64,000 nucleotides of DNA from CAVXTT01 sp963764685 (GCA_963764685.1 CAVXTT010000016.1:186001-250000); one strand, 5' to 3'. Positions 39,578-48,726 are shown, counted from the first letter of the stretch. Notes: a model not told the origin generated them from the sequence alone. Translations and numbers: made by a program.

Positions 39578-40048
39578 ATGAATAAAATGTTTTTAGGATT
39601 AATATTATTGGGTCTTTTGACATTGTCCTGTATGAACAGGAGAGATAAACCCGTTACCACTGCAAATAAAAGTGTCACACCTGTTATGGTTGCTTTCGAA
39701 GATCTGACGTGGATCGATCTCCCCGAACGGATGGGTATGCAGTATTCTGTAATTTCAGGTGACCCCAAAACAGGTGCATATTCTCAGATCCGGAAAGTTC
39801 CTGCCGGGACAAATAATCCTCCGCATTCACACAGCAGCAGGATAAGAAATGTGATTATAAGCGGTATATGGTATACAGGCATAGACTCAGCATCAGCCCG
39901 TGATTTTGGTCCGGGATCAGTAGTTGAAATGCCGGCCGACTGGGTACACGTCAGCGGCTGCCGACCGGGAAGCGATTGTGTATTCTATCAGGAAGGGGAT
40001 GGTAAGTTCGATTTTAACCCTGTAGAAGATGGCACTGCTGATAAGTGA
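39578..40048 (+). CDS. Cupin-fold lipoprotein
   Basis: About 156 aa from ATG 39578 (AGAGG 6-7 nt upstream; an ATG 21 nt earlier is less likely). Lipoprotein signal MNKMFLGLILLGLLTLSC with the lipobox Cys at residue 18. A cupin-like domain follows: VPAGTNNPPHSHSSRIRNVIISG (His pair of motif 1) and FGPGSVVEMPADWVHVSGC (motif 2). The pattern resembles ChrR/DUF4437-type cupins that bind a metal. Exported, membrane anchored, function unknown. Confidence 0.7.
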   Translation: MNKMFLGLILLGLLTLSCMNRRDKPVTTANKSVTPVMVAFEDLTWIDLPERMGMQYSVISGDPKTGAYSQIRKVPAGTNNPPHSHSSRIRNVIISGIWYTGIDSASARDFGPGSVVEMPADWVHVSGCRPGSDCVFYQEGDGKFDFNPVEDGTADK

Positions 40049-40480
40049 TGGAGTGGAATCTTATTGTAAAAATATTGACAAAGAATTTCCTGCTTATTTA
40101 AGCATGCGCAGACAATGCCCGGACGGTGCGCGGACAATGCCCGGCCTAAATTTGGACAAATCGGCCTGAAGCCGGTCTGTGGATTATTCACGCATTATCC
40201 GGGCATACTCCCGGCGGTGAGAAATTTTGACTCAATCGTTGTAAAATTTTTTAGAAATAAAGTTCAAATCCTTTCAAATTTTATCTGTTTTCGCATAATC
40301 TAAGCCTGTTCATTTATTAGCTGGTTCCCTGCATTTAAAAAATCACTCAACTTAAAGCAAAGATTATTTTTCGCCGAGATCTAATTAAAAGCTCCACTTT
40401 TTGCCCAATTTAGGCCGTATTCCCTAAACATTAATACAACCCTGTAGATTCTATTTTTTTTACATTTTTCAGACATTTTT
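40049..40480. other. Intergenic region with direct repeats, no gene recognised
   Basis: Between the cupin gene and the lipid operon. Contains a GC-richer segment (about 40105-40215) with a direct repeat and CGGCCTGAAGCCGG-type dyads, then AT-rich sequence. Short reading frames here have no family character. Confidence 0.55.
40107..40147 (+). repeat. Two tandem copies of a 22-nt unit
   Basis: GCGCAGACAATGCCCGGACG followed by GCGCGGACAATGCCCGGCC with a period of 22 nt. Flanked by several CCGG words. Confidence 0.6.
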
Positions 40481-40512
40481 TTGACAATGGCTAACTAACA
40501 CAACAGTATAAT
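40481..40512 (+). promoter_or_regulatory. Candidate promoter of the seven-gene lipid operon
   Basis: TTGACA (40481-40486) and TATAAT (40507-40512), each a perfect sigma-70 hexamer but with a 20-nt spacer, 27 nt before the first start codon. The spacing is long and Bacteroidota promoters often differ from this consensus, so this is tentative. Confidence 0.3.
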
Positions 40513-40539
40513 TTCTCCCGTAATTAAGAAAGACATTAT

Positions 40540-41466
40540 ATGGATACGGAGAAATATCAGGTGATTTTTAATCCTGCTTCTGCAGGAGGGAAAACGAAGA
40601 ATAGGAAACCTTTCATACTAAGGCTGCTGAATGAATATTTTCGGGGCAGTTATGATCTTCACGAAACAGCTTCAAAAGGACACGCCAATAAGATAACAGG
40701 TGAACTCTGCCGGGAAGGATTTACCAATTTTATTATTGCCGGCGGGGATGGGACAATTCAGGAATCAGTTAACGGTTTATTCCTGAACGGGAAAATTATT
40801 AATAATAACTGCAGGATGGGAATCATCAGCAGCGGGACGGGCCAGGGATTTGCAAAAAGCCTTGGCCTTCCCAGGAATATGCTGCAGCAAATAGGGGTAA
40901 TTAAAAAAGGAAATACCAGGCGATCTGATCTCGGGCTTGTGAAATTCGGGAATAATGGATTAACTAATGAATTAATTTTTGTAAATGAGCTCCAGGCGGG
41001 AATAGGCGGTTCTGTAGTTAAGAATGTGAACGGAAAAGAAAAAAGACTGGGAGGTTCTTTAGCATACAGCATTAAAACTCTGGCTGAAGTTCTTTCCTAT
41101 CAAAATGAGCCGATGCGTATTTCATTCGAAGGAAGAAAAATAGAGAGTGAGTTTCTCGGGGTAGTTGTTGCAAACGGTGCATACACCGGCGGCTCGATGA
41201 ACCTTGCCCCTAAAGCAGACCCCTTTGATAATTCACTTGATCTCCTCTTAATGTATGCACAAGGTATACCCGGCAGGTTAAATTCTTTCAGAAAAATATA
41301 TTCGGGCAGTCACATTTCGTCAGGACACTTTGGTTATTTCAGTGTAAAAAACCTCTCCTTGTCTTCTGCGGCGAATGTTATCCTGGAGGCAGACGGGGAA
41401 ATACTACCACAGCTTCCCTGCAGGATAGAAGTGATTCCTTCAGCATTAAAAATATTTATCAGTTAA
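40540..41466 (+). CDS. Diacylglycerol/sphingosine-kinase-like lipid kinase (DAGK catalytic domain)
   Basis: 308 aa, first gene of the operon. Nucleotide-binding motifs FNPASAGGKTKN at residues 8-19 and FIIAGGDGTIQESVNGL at about 65-82. GIISSGTGQGFAKSLGLP (about 95) and the acidic DLLLMYAQG/ADGE region near the C-terminus follow the YegS/BmrU/DgkB layout. It phosphorylates a lipid alcohol (diacylglycerol, ceramide or sphingoid base) using ATP. The next gene begins 10 nt later behind AAGGAG. In this operon it could recycle or prepare the glycerolipid used by the BtaA-type enzyme (inference). Confidence 0.85.
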   Translation: MDTEKYQVIFNPASAGGKTKNRKPFILRLLNEYFRGSYDLHETASKGHANKITGELCREGFTNFIIAGGDGTIQESVNGLFLNGKIINNNCRMGIISSGTGQGFAKSLGLPRNMLQQIGVIKKGNTRRSDLGLVKFGNNGLTNELIFVNELQAGIGGSVVKNVNGKEKRLGGSLAYSIKTLAEVLSYQNEPMRISFEGRKIESEFLGVVVANGAYTGGSMNLAPKADPFDNSLDLLLMYAQGIPGRLNSFRKIYSGSHISSGHFGYFSVKNLSLSSAANVILEADGEILPQLPCRIEVIPSALKIFIS

Positions 41467-41476
41467 GGAGAAAAAT

Positions 41477-43336
41477 ATGAAAACTCTTGGAAGTAAGGTC
41501 TTAAAGCTGGAATTCGAGTATAGAATTTTTGTCTCACTCGGGATAGTGCTGCTGACCTGTTTTCTTTCATTCAAGTATTTGCCGGATCAGCAGGCAATTA
41601 TACAGTTGCTGTTTTCTTCACCAGGTTCCTCGCCGGAACAAACGCTTAAAACTTATTTTATGTTTCTCGCACTATTTATGATCCCCCTAAGCCTTTTGAG
41701 AATGTGGGCCGGCAGCCTGCTAAGTTCAGACAGGGTTATGTCATTTAAAATTGTCGACGACCTGTTCATCAGCCGGGGCCCTTATTTACTTTCGCGTAAT
41801 CCTATCTATTTATCCGACATTGCAGCTATAACAGGATGCTCACTCTGTCTTCCACTTACCGGGATCCTGATGCCGGTTTTATTTTATCTGCACTATCACA
41901 GACTTATTAACTATGAGCAGAAATACCTGTCTAAGAATTTTACGGATTCCTATAAAAAATATCTTAGTGATGTACCGAAGCTGATACCTTCTCCAAAGAG
42001 TATTAAATCATTTATTACTTCAGGGAAAGATTTCTTCATAAATTATGACGGGTTCAGGAACAATTCGCTTTATGTCTTATTTATACCGGGATTCATTGCC
42101 GCTGCAGTATCAGGCTCATTTGTTACAGCAATAATTATCGGGTTCCCCGGTGTAATTTATTGGGCAGTGGTTCATACAAAGATCGGCGCATTCAGGAACA
42201 GGGAAAAAAGCGTGCATTCAGGATCAAAAGTTTTCAAAGGAGTTCTTTATGCACAGTGCTGGGAAGACCCTTCAATTGACCGCGCTGCATTTAAGATTAC
42301 ACACGATGATGTTGTATTTTCGATTACCTCCGGCGGGTGTAATGTTCTTACATTCCTGCTTGATAATCCTAAAGAGGTTATTGCACTTGATATAAATTCC
42401 CATCAGAACTACCTGCTTGAACTTAAAATGGCTGCTATTAAAATCCTTGATTATAATGATTTTCTTGCCTTTATGGGAGTAACCCATTGTTTCAGCCGTA
42501 AGAGCATTTATAAAAGGTTGAGACCTGAGCTTACAAGTGAAGCGCTTGCGTTCTGGGACAGCAATGGACCCCTGATTAAAAAAGGACTCATCCACTGCGG
42601 CAGGTATGAAAGCTATATGCGGCTGCTCCGCAGAGGGTTAAATTTAATTATCGGCAAAAGAACCATCAGAAAGTTCTTTGATACGTTTGGACAGGAAGCA
42701 CTCGAAAGCTTATACTTTAAGAAATGGAACAACCTGCGCTGGAAATTCTTTACAAGGGTCCTCTTAAGCAGGCGCACTATGTCATACCTGTTTGATAAAA
42801 ACTTCTTCAAATATGTTCCTGATACATTTTCGTTTGGTGAGCACTTTGCATTAAAAACCCGGATAGCACTAACCAGAATACCCTTAAGAAGTAATTATTT
42901 CCTATCCTACATTCTTCTCGGGAACTACTATGATCTCAATAATCTTCCTTCTTATATGAGAAGGGAAAACTATGAAATTATCAGGAGCAGGCTGAAAAGG
43001 ATAAAAATTGTTAATGCAACCTGTGAAAGTTTCTTCGCCGGCAGGGAAGATGATTCAATTAATAAATTCAACTTTACCAACATTTTTGAGTGGATGTCCC
43101 GATCAGATTTCAGTGAACTTCTGAATCAGACATTCAGGGTTTCGGCAGATAAAGGTATAATTACTTACCGTAACCTGCTGGTTCTCCGTGAATCTCCCGC
43201 AGACTTTAATAAAAAAATAAGATCCAATAGGCTTCTATCTGAGGAACTCCACAGGCGTGACCGTGCATTTATTTACAATAAGTACGTTGTTGAAGAAATT
43301 GTAAAAAGGGAAGAAAAATGTCGTATAGAAGCCTGA
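41477..43336 (+). CDS. Fusion of an ICMT/PEMT-like membrane methyltransferase with a BtaA-type 3-amino-3-carboxypropyl transferase
   Basis: 619 aa, two recognisable parts. Residues about 1-170 are membrane-spanning with RGPYLLSRNPIYLSDIAA, EQKYLSKNFTDSYKKYLSDVPKLIP, the isoprenylcysteine/phospholipid methyltransferase signature. A further hydrophobic hairpin (about 195-225) leads to a DUF3419/BtaA domain (about 250-600): YAQCWEDPSIDRAAF, FSITSGGCNVLTFLLDN (SAM-binding loop), VIALDINSHQNYLLELK, FFDTFGQEALESLYF. BtaA moves the 3-amino-3-carboxypropyl group of SAM onto diacylglycerol to give diacylglyceryl-homoserine; BtaB then N-methylates it. A BtaB-type soluble methyltransferase is absent; the fused ICMT-like part is a possible substitute (inference). 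The C-terminus overlaps the next gene by 19 nt. Confidence 0.8.
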   Translation: MKTLGSKVLKLEFEYRIFVSLGIVLLTCFLSFKYLPDQQAIIQLLFSSPGSSPEQTLKTYFMFLALFMIPLSLLRMWAGSLLSSDRVMSFKIVDDLFISRGPYLLSRNPIYLSDIAAITGCSLCLPLTGILMPVLFYLHYHRLINYEQKYLSKNFTDSYKKYLSDVPKLIPSPKSIKSFITSGKDFFINYDGFRNNSLYVLFIPGFIAAAVSGSFVTAIIIGFPGVIYWAVVHTKIGAFRNREKSVHSGSKVFKGVLYAQCWEDPSIDRAAFKITHDDVVFSITSGGCNVLTFLLDNPKEVIALDINSHQNYLLELKMAAIKILDYNDFLAFMGVTHCFSRKSIYKRLRPELTSEALAFWDSNGPLIKKGLIHCGRYESYMRLLRRGLNLIIGKRTIRKFFDTFGQEALESLYFKKWNNLRWKFFTRVLLSRRTMSYLFDKNFFKYVPDTFSFGEHFALKTRIALTRIPLRSNYFLSYILLGNYYDLNNLPSYMRRENYEIIRSRLKRIKIVNATCESFFAGREDDSINKFNFTNIFEWMSRSDFSELLNQTFRVSADKGIITYRNLLVLRESPADFNKKIRSNRLLSEELHRRDRAFIYNKYVVEEIVKREEKCRIEA

Positions 43337-44424
43337 TTGTTTCCGGACGGAGGGAACTAAGAGATTTCTTCAGGCTCCCGTATATCCTATATGCAGGAGA
43401 TGCGAACTGGGTACCCCCGTTGATCTCAGAAACCAAACGGATCCTCGATAAGAAAAGAAACCCCTATTTCAGTAATGCCGGTCTTGAGCTTATCAATTGT
43501 TATAACGATGGAGTTATCTCTGCACGTGCAGCCGTTATAATCAATAAAGGGTATGATAGGGAATTCGGAAAACGCACTGCATTATTTGGTTTCTTTGAAT
43601 GCATAAACGATAAAGATGCAGCAGGCTCACTCTTTAATGCCGTAACAGAATATTGCAGGTCCAAAGGTGTTAAGATTCTGATAGGACCATTTAATCCAAA
43701 CCATTATTCTGAAATGGGTTTACAGGTTTCTGCATTCAACACTGCTCCCTCATTTTTCCAGACATATAATCCGTCATATTACTTCGAACTGTTGAAGCAT
43801 TGCGGATTTTCTGAATTTAAGAGGATACATACACGCAGCAAAGAAAATATCAATGAGTACCTGCAAACCAGGTACGGCAATCAAAAATTAAATATCCCTG
43901 AAGGCTTTAGTCTCCGTTTCTTTGATAAGAAAAAAAGAGAAGAGGAACTTGAATCGCTACGGGAGATATACAATGATGCTTTTGCAGAAAATCAGTTTTT
44001 CCTTCCCGTTACCAAAGATGAATATCTTTTTTCTGCTAAATATCTTGATATGGTGACTGATCCTGATATGCTGATCTTTGTGGAATACAAAGGTAAGCCA
44101 GCAGGTGTAATCCAGTTTTCATATGACATAAACCCGATTCTGAAAAAGGTTAACGGAAGAATAAACCCGGTTAAATATTTACGGTTCCTGTTGAATAAAA
44201 AGAAAATTAAGACCGCAGTGATCTTTGCAATCGGGATTAAACAGGCATACCGGAACGGCAGGGTTATCCAGGTATTGCTGTCAGGCAGTATTGAGTTGTT
44301 GAAAAGGTTTGATACGCTCGGGACAACCTGGATGTCGTATAATAATCTTCCGTCAGTCCGTTCTGCTGAACGACTGGGGCTGGAGCCCGATAAGGAATTT
44401 GTTATCCTGAAGAAGGATATATGA
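43318..44424 (+). CDS. GNAT-like N-acyltransferase, paralogue of the protein at 58320-59441
   Basis: 368 aa. Shared family features with the protein at 58320-59441: NWVPPLISETKRILDKKRNPYF, FGFFECINDKDAAGSLFNA, GVKILIGPFNPNHYSEMG, FFQTYNPSYYFELLKHCGF, and a C-terminal GNAT-like acyl-CoA site around IGIKQAYRNGRVIQVLL. The long GNAT-type family that includes bacterial ceramide synthases uses this layout. Position right after the BtaA fusion (19-nt overlap, GGGAAGAAAA before the ATG) suggests that it N-acylates an amine made in this pathway (inference). Acyl donor and acceptor are unknown. Confidence 0.7.
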   Translation: MSYRSLIVSGRRELRDFFRLPYILYAGDANWVPPLISETKRILDKKRNPYFSNAGLELINCYNDGVISARAAVIINKGYDREFGKRTALFGFFECINDKDAAGSLFNAVTEYCRSKGVKILIGPFNPNHYSEMGLQVSAFNTAPSFFQTYNPSYYFELLKHCGFSEFKRIHTRSKENINEYLQTRYGNQKLNIPEGFSLRFFDKKKREEELESLREIYNDAFAENQFFLPVTKDEYLFSAKYLDMVTDPDMLIFVEYKGKPAGVIQFSYDINPILKKVNGRINPVKYLRFLLNKKKIKTAVIFAIGIKQAYRNGRVIQVLLSGSIELLKRFDTLGTTWMSYNNLPSVRSAERLGLEPDKEFVILKKDI

Positions 44425-44478
44425 TTTTTACTTTCTTTTGACAATTCTATGACAAGTACCCTTCATTCCTAATCTAAT

Positions 44479-45899
44479 TTGCCCTCAGAGAAAATAAGAA
44501 AATTAAAATAAACCCGAAAACTGGAATATCGATGTTGACGAAAAAGGTGATCTGTTATTGAAGGGAAGAGTCTGTCCTTACTGGCAGAGGAATTTGGTAC
44601 ACCCTTATTTGTTTTAAATGAGTCTCTTTGCTTGCTGAAAAAGCAAAGAATTTACTCAGGATCCTGGACAGCCAATATCCAGGAAGGACTTCAATTCATT
44701 ATCCTTTCAAATGCAATTCTGTACCTGCTGTTGTTAAGATCCTGAAGAACCAGGGATTAAAAGCAGAGGTAATGACAGAATTTGAACTTGAGCTGGCAAG
44801 ACATTTAGGATTCGGTGATGATGAAATTATCGTTAATGGACCCTGCAAGACTATAAGTTTCCTGAATAAATCTCTTAATGCAAAGCTCATAGTAATCGAT
44901 TCCATCAGCGAACTGAACGATTTAATCAGGATTACAAATAAAAGACAAAAAGCTGTCGATGTATTATTAAGGATCAATCCCGATTATGTCCCGTATGGTA
45001 TGAACAGCGGTTCAGCCACGGGCAGCAGAAAAGGATCTGCTTTCGGACTAGATCTTAAAACAGGTGAGCCTTTAAAGGCAATTGATGTTATAAAAGATTC
45101 AAAGTACATCAATTTTAAAGGGCTGCATTTTCATATCGGAACCGGTATCCGTATACCGGACGATTACAGCAATGCTATTAAACTGTTAGAACCTTTGGTA
45201 AAGCAGCTGGCTGATAAAGGATTCGGGATCGAAGTATTGGATACCGGGGGCGGGTTTGCAGCACAGCTGACAAGAGGATTAACAACCACAGAATTATTGT
45301 TGTACCAGGGATTAGGAAAATTTCCCACGGGTGCTGCTTCCCGGGCTACGGCAGAAGATTTTATTAAGTCGATCATAAGTTCCGTTACAGCTTTGTTCAG
45401 GGATACTGATCTTCCTGAACTCATAATTGAACCAGGCAGGTATCTTACAAGCGACAGCCAGATACTTCTGTTGAAGGTTCATAGAGTTAAAGAAAGAAAA
45501 GGCGCCGGTAAATGGCTGATTACTGACGGGGGAATAGGCACGGTTACAATGCCTGCCTATTATGAGTACCACGAAATGTTTCCCTGCACAGGAAGTTTGA
45601 GAAAAAGGATTGAAAAAGTAACAATCTCAGGACCCTGTTGTTTTGCTGAGGATGTTGTATACAAAAACAAACTGATGCCTGAAATTGCAGAAGGGGAAAT
45701 TCTCGCAATGATGGACTGCGGTGCTTACTTCAGCCAATGGGAGTCTAATTTCGGATTTTATAAATCAGCTATGGTTTCAATTGAAAGCAGTAAATGCAGG
45801 CTTATCCGCAGGAGAGAATCTTTTATAGATTTACTTCAGCGGGATGAAGATGAAGAAATATTTATAAAGGAGGATCACAATGAAATTTGCAGTAATTAG
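44479..45899 (+). CDS. LysA/ODC-like fold-III PLP decarboxylase (5' region frameshifted)
   Basis: About 470 aa. From 44628 the frame is intact; the preceding codons continue upstream (LSLLAEEFGTPLFVLNESL, then WNIDVDEKGDLLL) through slips near 44555 and 44508, giving a likely TTG start at 44479 (LPSEKIRKLK). Motifs: PLP-lysine HYPFKCNSVPAVVKIL, FKGLHFHIGTGIRI, LDTGGGFAAQ, IEPGRYLTSD, and ISGPCCFAEDVVYKN with the dimer-interface Cys. The family decarboxylates diaminopimelate, ornithine, arginine or similar D/L amino acids. In this operon a plausible substrate is a homoserine-type head group, or a precursor of one (inference). Confidence 0.75.
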
Positions 45900-46953
45900 A
45901 AATGACAGTAACCCTGTGAGAGACAGGGCTGCTGCAAAGATTGTCGCAAGTTGTCTCGACCACGGGCACTTAATCTCTGAAGATCTATATGATGTTAATT
46001 TTATCCTTAACCTCACGAGTATTTCAGAACCTCAGGTTTTCAAAAGGAGATCAAAGAAGGTCTTTCTGATAACCGTAATTTCGGGTGAAGGACTTAATGG
46101 TAGTATGCAGTCTGACTGCTATACCACTCTCGTCAGGACTTTTGCTAACCTGGTGATCTGTGTAAAGCCGACAGGAGAGACATATTTTACTACCCCTGAA
46201 GCAGGTTTCTATCAGATCAAATTCAATTCCGAGAAGGTCTATGAATTGATGATACCGATTGCCGGTGCGCATTACGCTACAGACAACCATTTTACATATG
46301 ACCTGCCCGGGAGGTTTTCTCAGCCTTCGGATGTAGTAAAGGAAATATTCAGGTTTGGCAGAATTATGGATGAGATGGGTGTCCTGCCCACACCCTTTCC
46401 CATAAGAGAACTGCTCAGTGAAGAAGATATGCTTCATCTTTACAGGGTATTTGGAATAACCGGGGCAAGTTACGGCAATCTTTCCGCCAAAGAAGATATT
46501 CCGGAATTCCAGCCGCCCGTATTCTGGATGACCGGCAGGGGAGTGAACAAATCCTCGCTTGCAAAAGTCGGTAAGGATGTCCTGCTGGTTAAAAATTTTA
46601 ATTTTGAAACAGGAACGGCAGAAATCAGTCAGCCTGAAGGTGCTGATCCTAAAGCAAGAGTATCGGTCGATGCGATTGAACATACATTAATATACAACTC
46701 ATTTCCTGAAACCGGTGCTATAATTCATCTACACGCCTGGATGGATGGTGTTTTGTGTACCCATCAGAACCACCCATGTGGTACGATTGAACTTGCTGAA
46801 GAGGTCGTGAATTTATTAAGGCAGACGGAGAATCCGGCTTGCGCAGCAGTAGGATTAAAAAATCACGGGTTGACAATTACCGGCAGGAGCCTGGAAGAAA
46901 TATTTGTCCGGATCTGCGGTAAGCTGAAAACCGAAGTGCCAATGTTTGCATAA
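45880..46953 (+). CDS. Class II aldolase/adducin-domain protein with a novel N-terminal domain
   Basis: 357 aa. ATG overlaps the decarboxylase end by 20 nt and has a strong AAAGGAGG 7 nt upstream. Residues about 1-165 match nothing I recognise (KFAVIRNDSNPVRDRAAAKI, FILNLTSISEPQVF, FANLVICVKPTGETYF). Residues about 170-355 form a class II aldolase/adducin fold: GASYGNLSAKED, VFWMTGRGVNKSSLAKVGKD, the metal site AIIHLHAWMDG with HxH, and AVGLKNHGLTITGRSLEEIF. Family members cleave or epimerise sugar phosphates, but several have other roles. The role in the lipid operon is open. Confidence 0.7.
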   Translation: MKFAVIRNDSNPVRDRAAAKIVASCLDHGHLISEDLYDVNFILNLTSISEPQVFKRRSKKVFLITVISGEGLNGSMQSDCYTTLVRTFANLVICVKPTGETYFTTPEAGFYQIKFNSEKVYELMIPIAGAHYATDNHFTYDLPGRFSQPSDVVKEIFRFGRIMDEMGVLPTPFPIRELLSEEDMLHLYRVFGITGASYGNLSAKEDIPEFQPPVFWMTGRGVNKSSLAKVGKDVLLVKNFNFETGTAEISQPEGADPKARVSVDAIEHTLIYNSFPETGAIIHLHAWMDGVLCTHQNHPCGTIELAEEVVNLLRQTENPACAAVGLKNHGLTITGRSLEEIFVRICGKLKTEVPMFA

Positions 46954-46954
46954 T

Positions 46955-48061
46955 ATGAACACCTACTCATTTAAAATGCTTTTAGCTCAGCCTGTAAGGC
47001 TGTTAATGACAATATCGGGGATAGCCCTTTGTATTATACTGATGCTTTTCCTGCTCGGTATATATAATGGTGCCGCGGATGGTTCCGTTGAATATATAAG
47101 AAAGAACAATGCTGATTTGTGGGTGATACAGAAAAGTGCTGAAAATATATTGAGAGGCACCTCGATCCTGAATTCGGTGCAGCAGATGGTCCTATCGGAA
47201 AATGAAAATGTTAGGAGTGTTTCTCCAGTATTGCTTGTGCTTTCAACAGTAAAAGAAGGGAATGCAACGGCGACGCTTTTTTTATGCGGGTATGATCTGA
47301 CATCTCCGTTAGGGGGACCTCCTCATATTTATGAAGGAAGGGGAATAAAAAATTCCAATGAGATTGTTCTTGACAAAGCATTTGCCTTAAAACATAATAT
47401 TACAGTGGGCGGCAAAATAAAGATTATGAATGATGAACTTCGGGTGACCGGTTTGAGCACGGGGACCAACGCATTCGTTATACAGTATGGGTTTGCAGCA
47501 GTTGAGAAGGTTCATTCAATTCTGGGATACCAGGGGGTATACACCTGTTTTTTATTAAAGCTTAATGAGGGCGTTCCAATTGGAAAGGCAAAAGAAGAGT
47601 TGTCAGATCTGCTTCCTGATTGCAGCTTTTATACCCAGGCGGAATTTTTGAAGAATAATATTAAAGAAATGAGGTCGGGGATACTTCCAATGCTTTATTC
47701 TATTGCTGCCATTAGCGCAATTGTGCTTACCACGATACTTAGTCTTATTCTCTCAATTAATATTCTTGAAAAGGAAAAAGATTTTGCAGTAATGAAGATT
47801 TTAGGGTGTCCTAAACATTTTCTTCCCGGGCTGGTATTCTTTCAGTCAATAATAATAATAGCTCTTTCGGCTGCAGCAGGGATATTAATTTACTTTCCGT
47901 TAGCAGGACTTATTGAGACCATTTCCCCTGAAATAACCGTGAAGAATGATGTTCTTAGTTCTGTTTACGTCGTGATTGCTGGGCTTTTTATGGGCATCTT
48001 AAGTTCGTTTATTTCTATGAACCGTTTACGGAATATTTATCCGCTGGAGGTGTTCAGATGA
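46955..48061 (+). CDS. FtsX/MacB-like (DevC-type) ABC transporter permease
   Basis: 368 aa from ATG 46955, one nt after the preceding stop. One N-terminal membrane helix (LLMTISGIALCIILMLFLLGIY), a periplasmic domain of about 200 residues (NADLWVIQKSAENILRGTSIL), then three helices in the FtsX domain (about 245-365) with the coupling-helix region NILEKEKDFAVMKILGCP. The sequence resembles the DevC/MacB class of lipid or lipoprotein mechano-transporters that pair with a LolD-type ATPase. Probably moves the lipid product of this operon out of the inner membrane (inference). Confidence 0.82.
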   Translation: MNTYSFKMLLAQPVRLLMTISGIALCIILMLFLLGIYNGAADGSVEYIRKNNADLWVIQKSAENILRGTSILNSVQQMVLSENENVRSVSPVLLVLSTVKEGNATATLFLCGYDLTSPLGGPPHIYEGRGIKNSNEIVLDKAFALKHNITVGGKIKIMNDELRVTGLSTGTNAFVIQYGFAAVEKVHSILGYQGVYTCFLLKLNEGVPIGKAKEELSDLLPDCSFYTQAEFLKNNIKEMRSGILPMLYSIAAISAIVLTTILSLILSINILEKEKDFAVMKILGCPKHFLPGLVFFQSIIIIALSAAAGILIYFPLAGLIETISPEITVKNDVLSSVYVVIAGLFMGILSSFISMNRLRNIYPLEVFR

Positions 48062-48726
48062 ATGCTGGTGAATTAGTCAGGCTGGAAAATGTTACAAAGC
48101 TTTATCACGATAACAATCACCAGACGAGAGGGGTTCTTAATATTAGTCTGAGTGCCACCAGGGGCGAACTGCTCCTTCTTCTCGGTCCCAGCGGAAGCGG
48201 TAAAACTACTATCATAACTTTAGCTGCAGGTTTATTAAAACCAACCAGGGGGGAAGTTTATCTTTTCGGTAAAGATATAAATCTATATTCCATAAAAGAA
48301 CTTCAGCATATAAGAGCAGATAGGATAGGTTTTATATTCCAAACTTTTTTACTGATCGAGTCGCTCACAATTATCGAGAATATTCATCTTGTTCAGAAAT
48401 TCTCTGGGGGGCATAAACATCCGAAGCCTGAAGAGCTATTAAAAAAGTTTTCGATTGACTATGCCGGTAATAATTTACCACGAAATTTAAGTCAGGGAGA
48501 AAAGCAGAGAGCCGCAATTGCAAGAGCGGCAGCAAATAATGCTGAGCTTATCCTTGCTGATGAGCCAACTGCAAGCCTGGAATCCTCACAAGGTTATGAA
48601 GTAATAAATCTTTTGAGACAATATGCCCGGGAAGAAAATAAATGTGTAATTGTTGTCAGCCACGATCTGAGAATTTCTGAGTATGCCGACAGGATCTTAA
48701 ACATTGAAGACGGCAGAATAAGTTAG
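48058..48726 (+). CDS. LolD/MacB-type ABC transporter ATPase
   Basis: 222 aa, overlapping the permease stop by 4 nt (ATGA), so translationally coupled. Walker A GPSGSGKTTIITLAAG at about residue 43, Q-loop FIFQTFLLIESLT, signature NLSQGEKQRAAIARA at about 143, Walker B ELILADEPTAS, H-loop VVSHD. The sequence is in the LolD/DevA group. It completes a two-component exporter at the end of the seven-gene operon. Confidence 0.9.
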   Translation: MNAGELVRLENVTKLYHDNNHQTRGVLNISLSATRGELLLLLGPSGSGKTTIITLAAGLLKPTRGEVYLFGKDINLYSIKELQHIRADRIGFIFQTFLLIESLTIIENIHLVQKFSGGHKHPKPEELLKKFSIDYAGNNLPRNLSQGEKQRAAIARAAANNAELILADEPTASLESSQGYEVINLLRQYAREENKCVIVVSHDLRISEYADRILNIEDGRIS

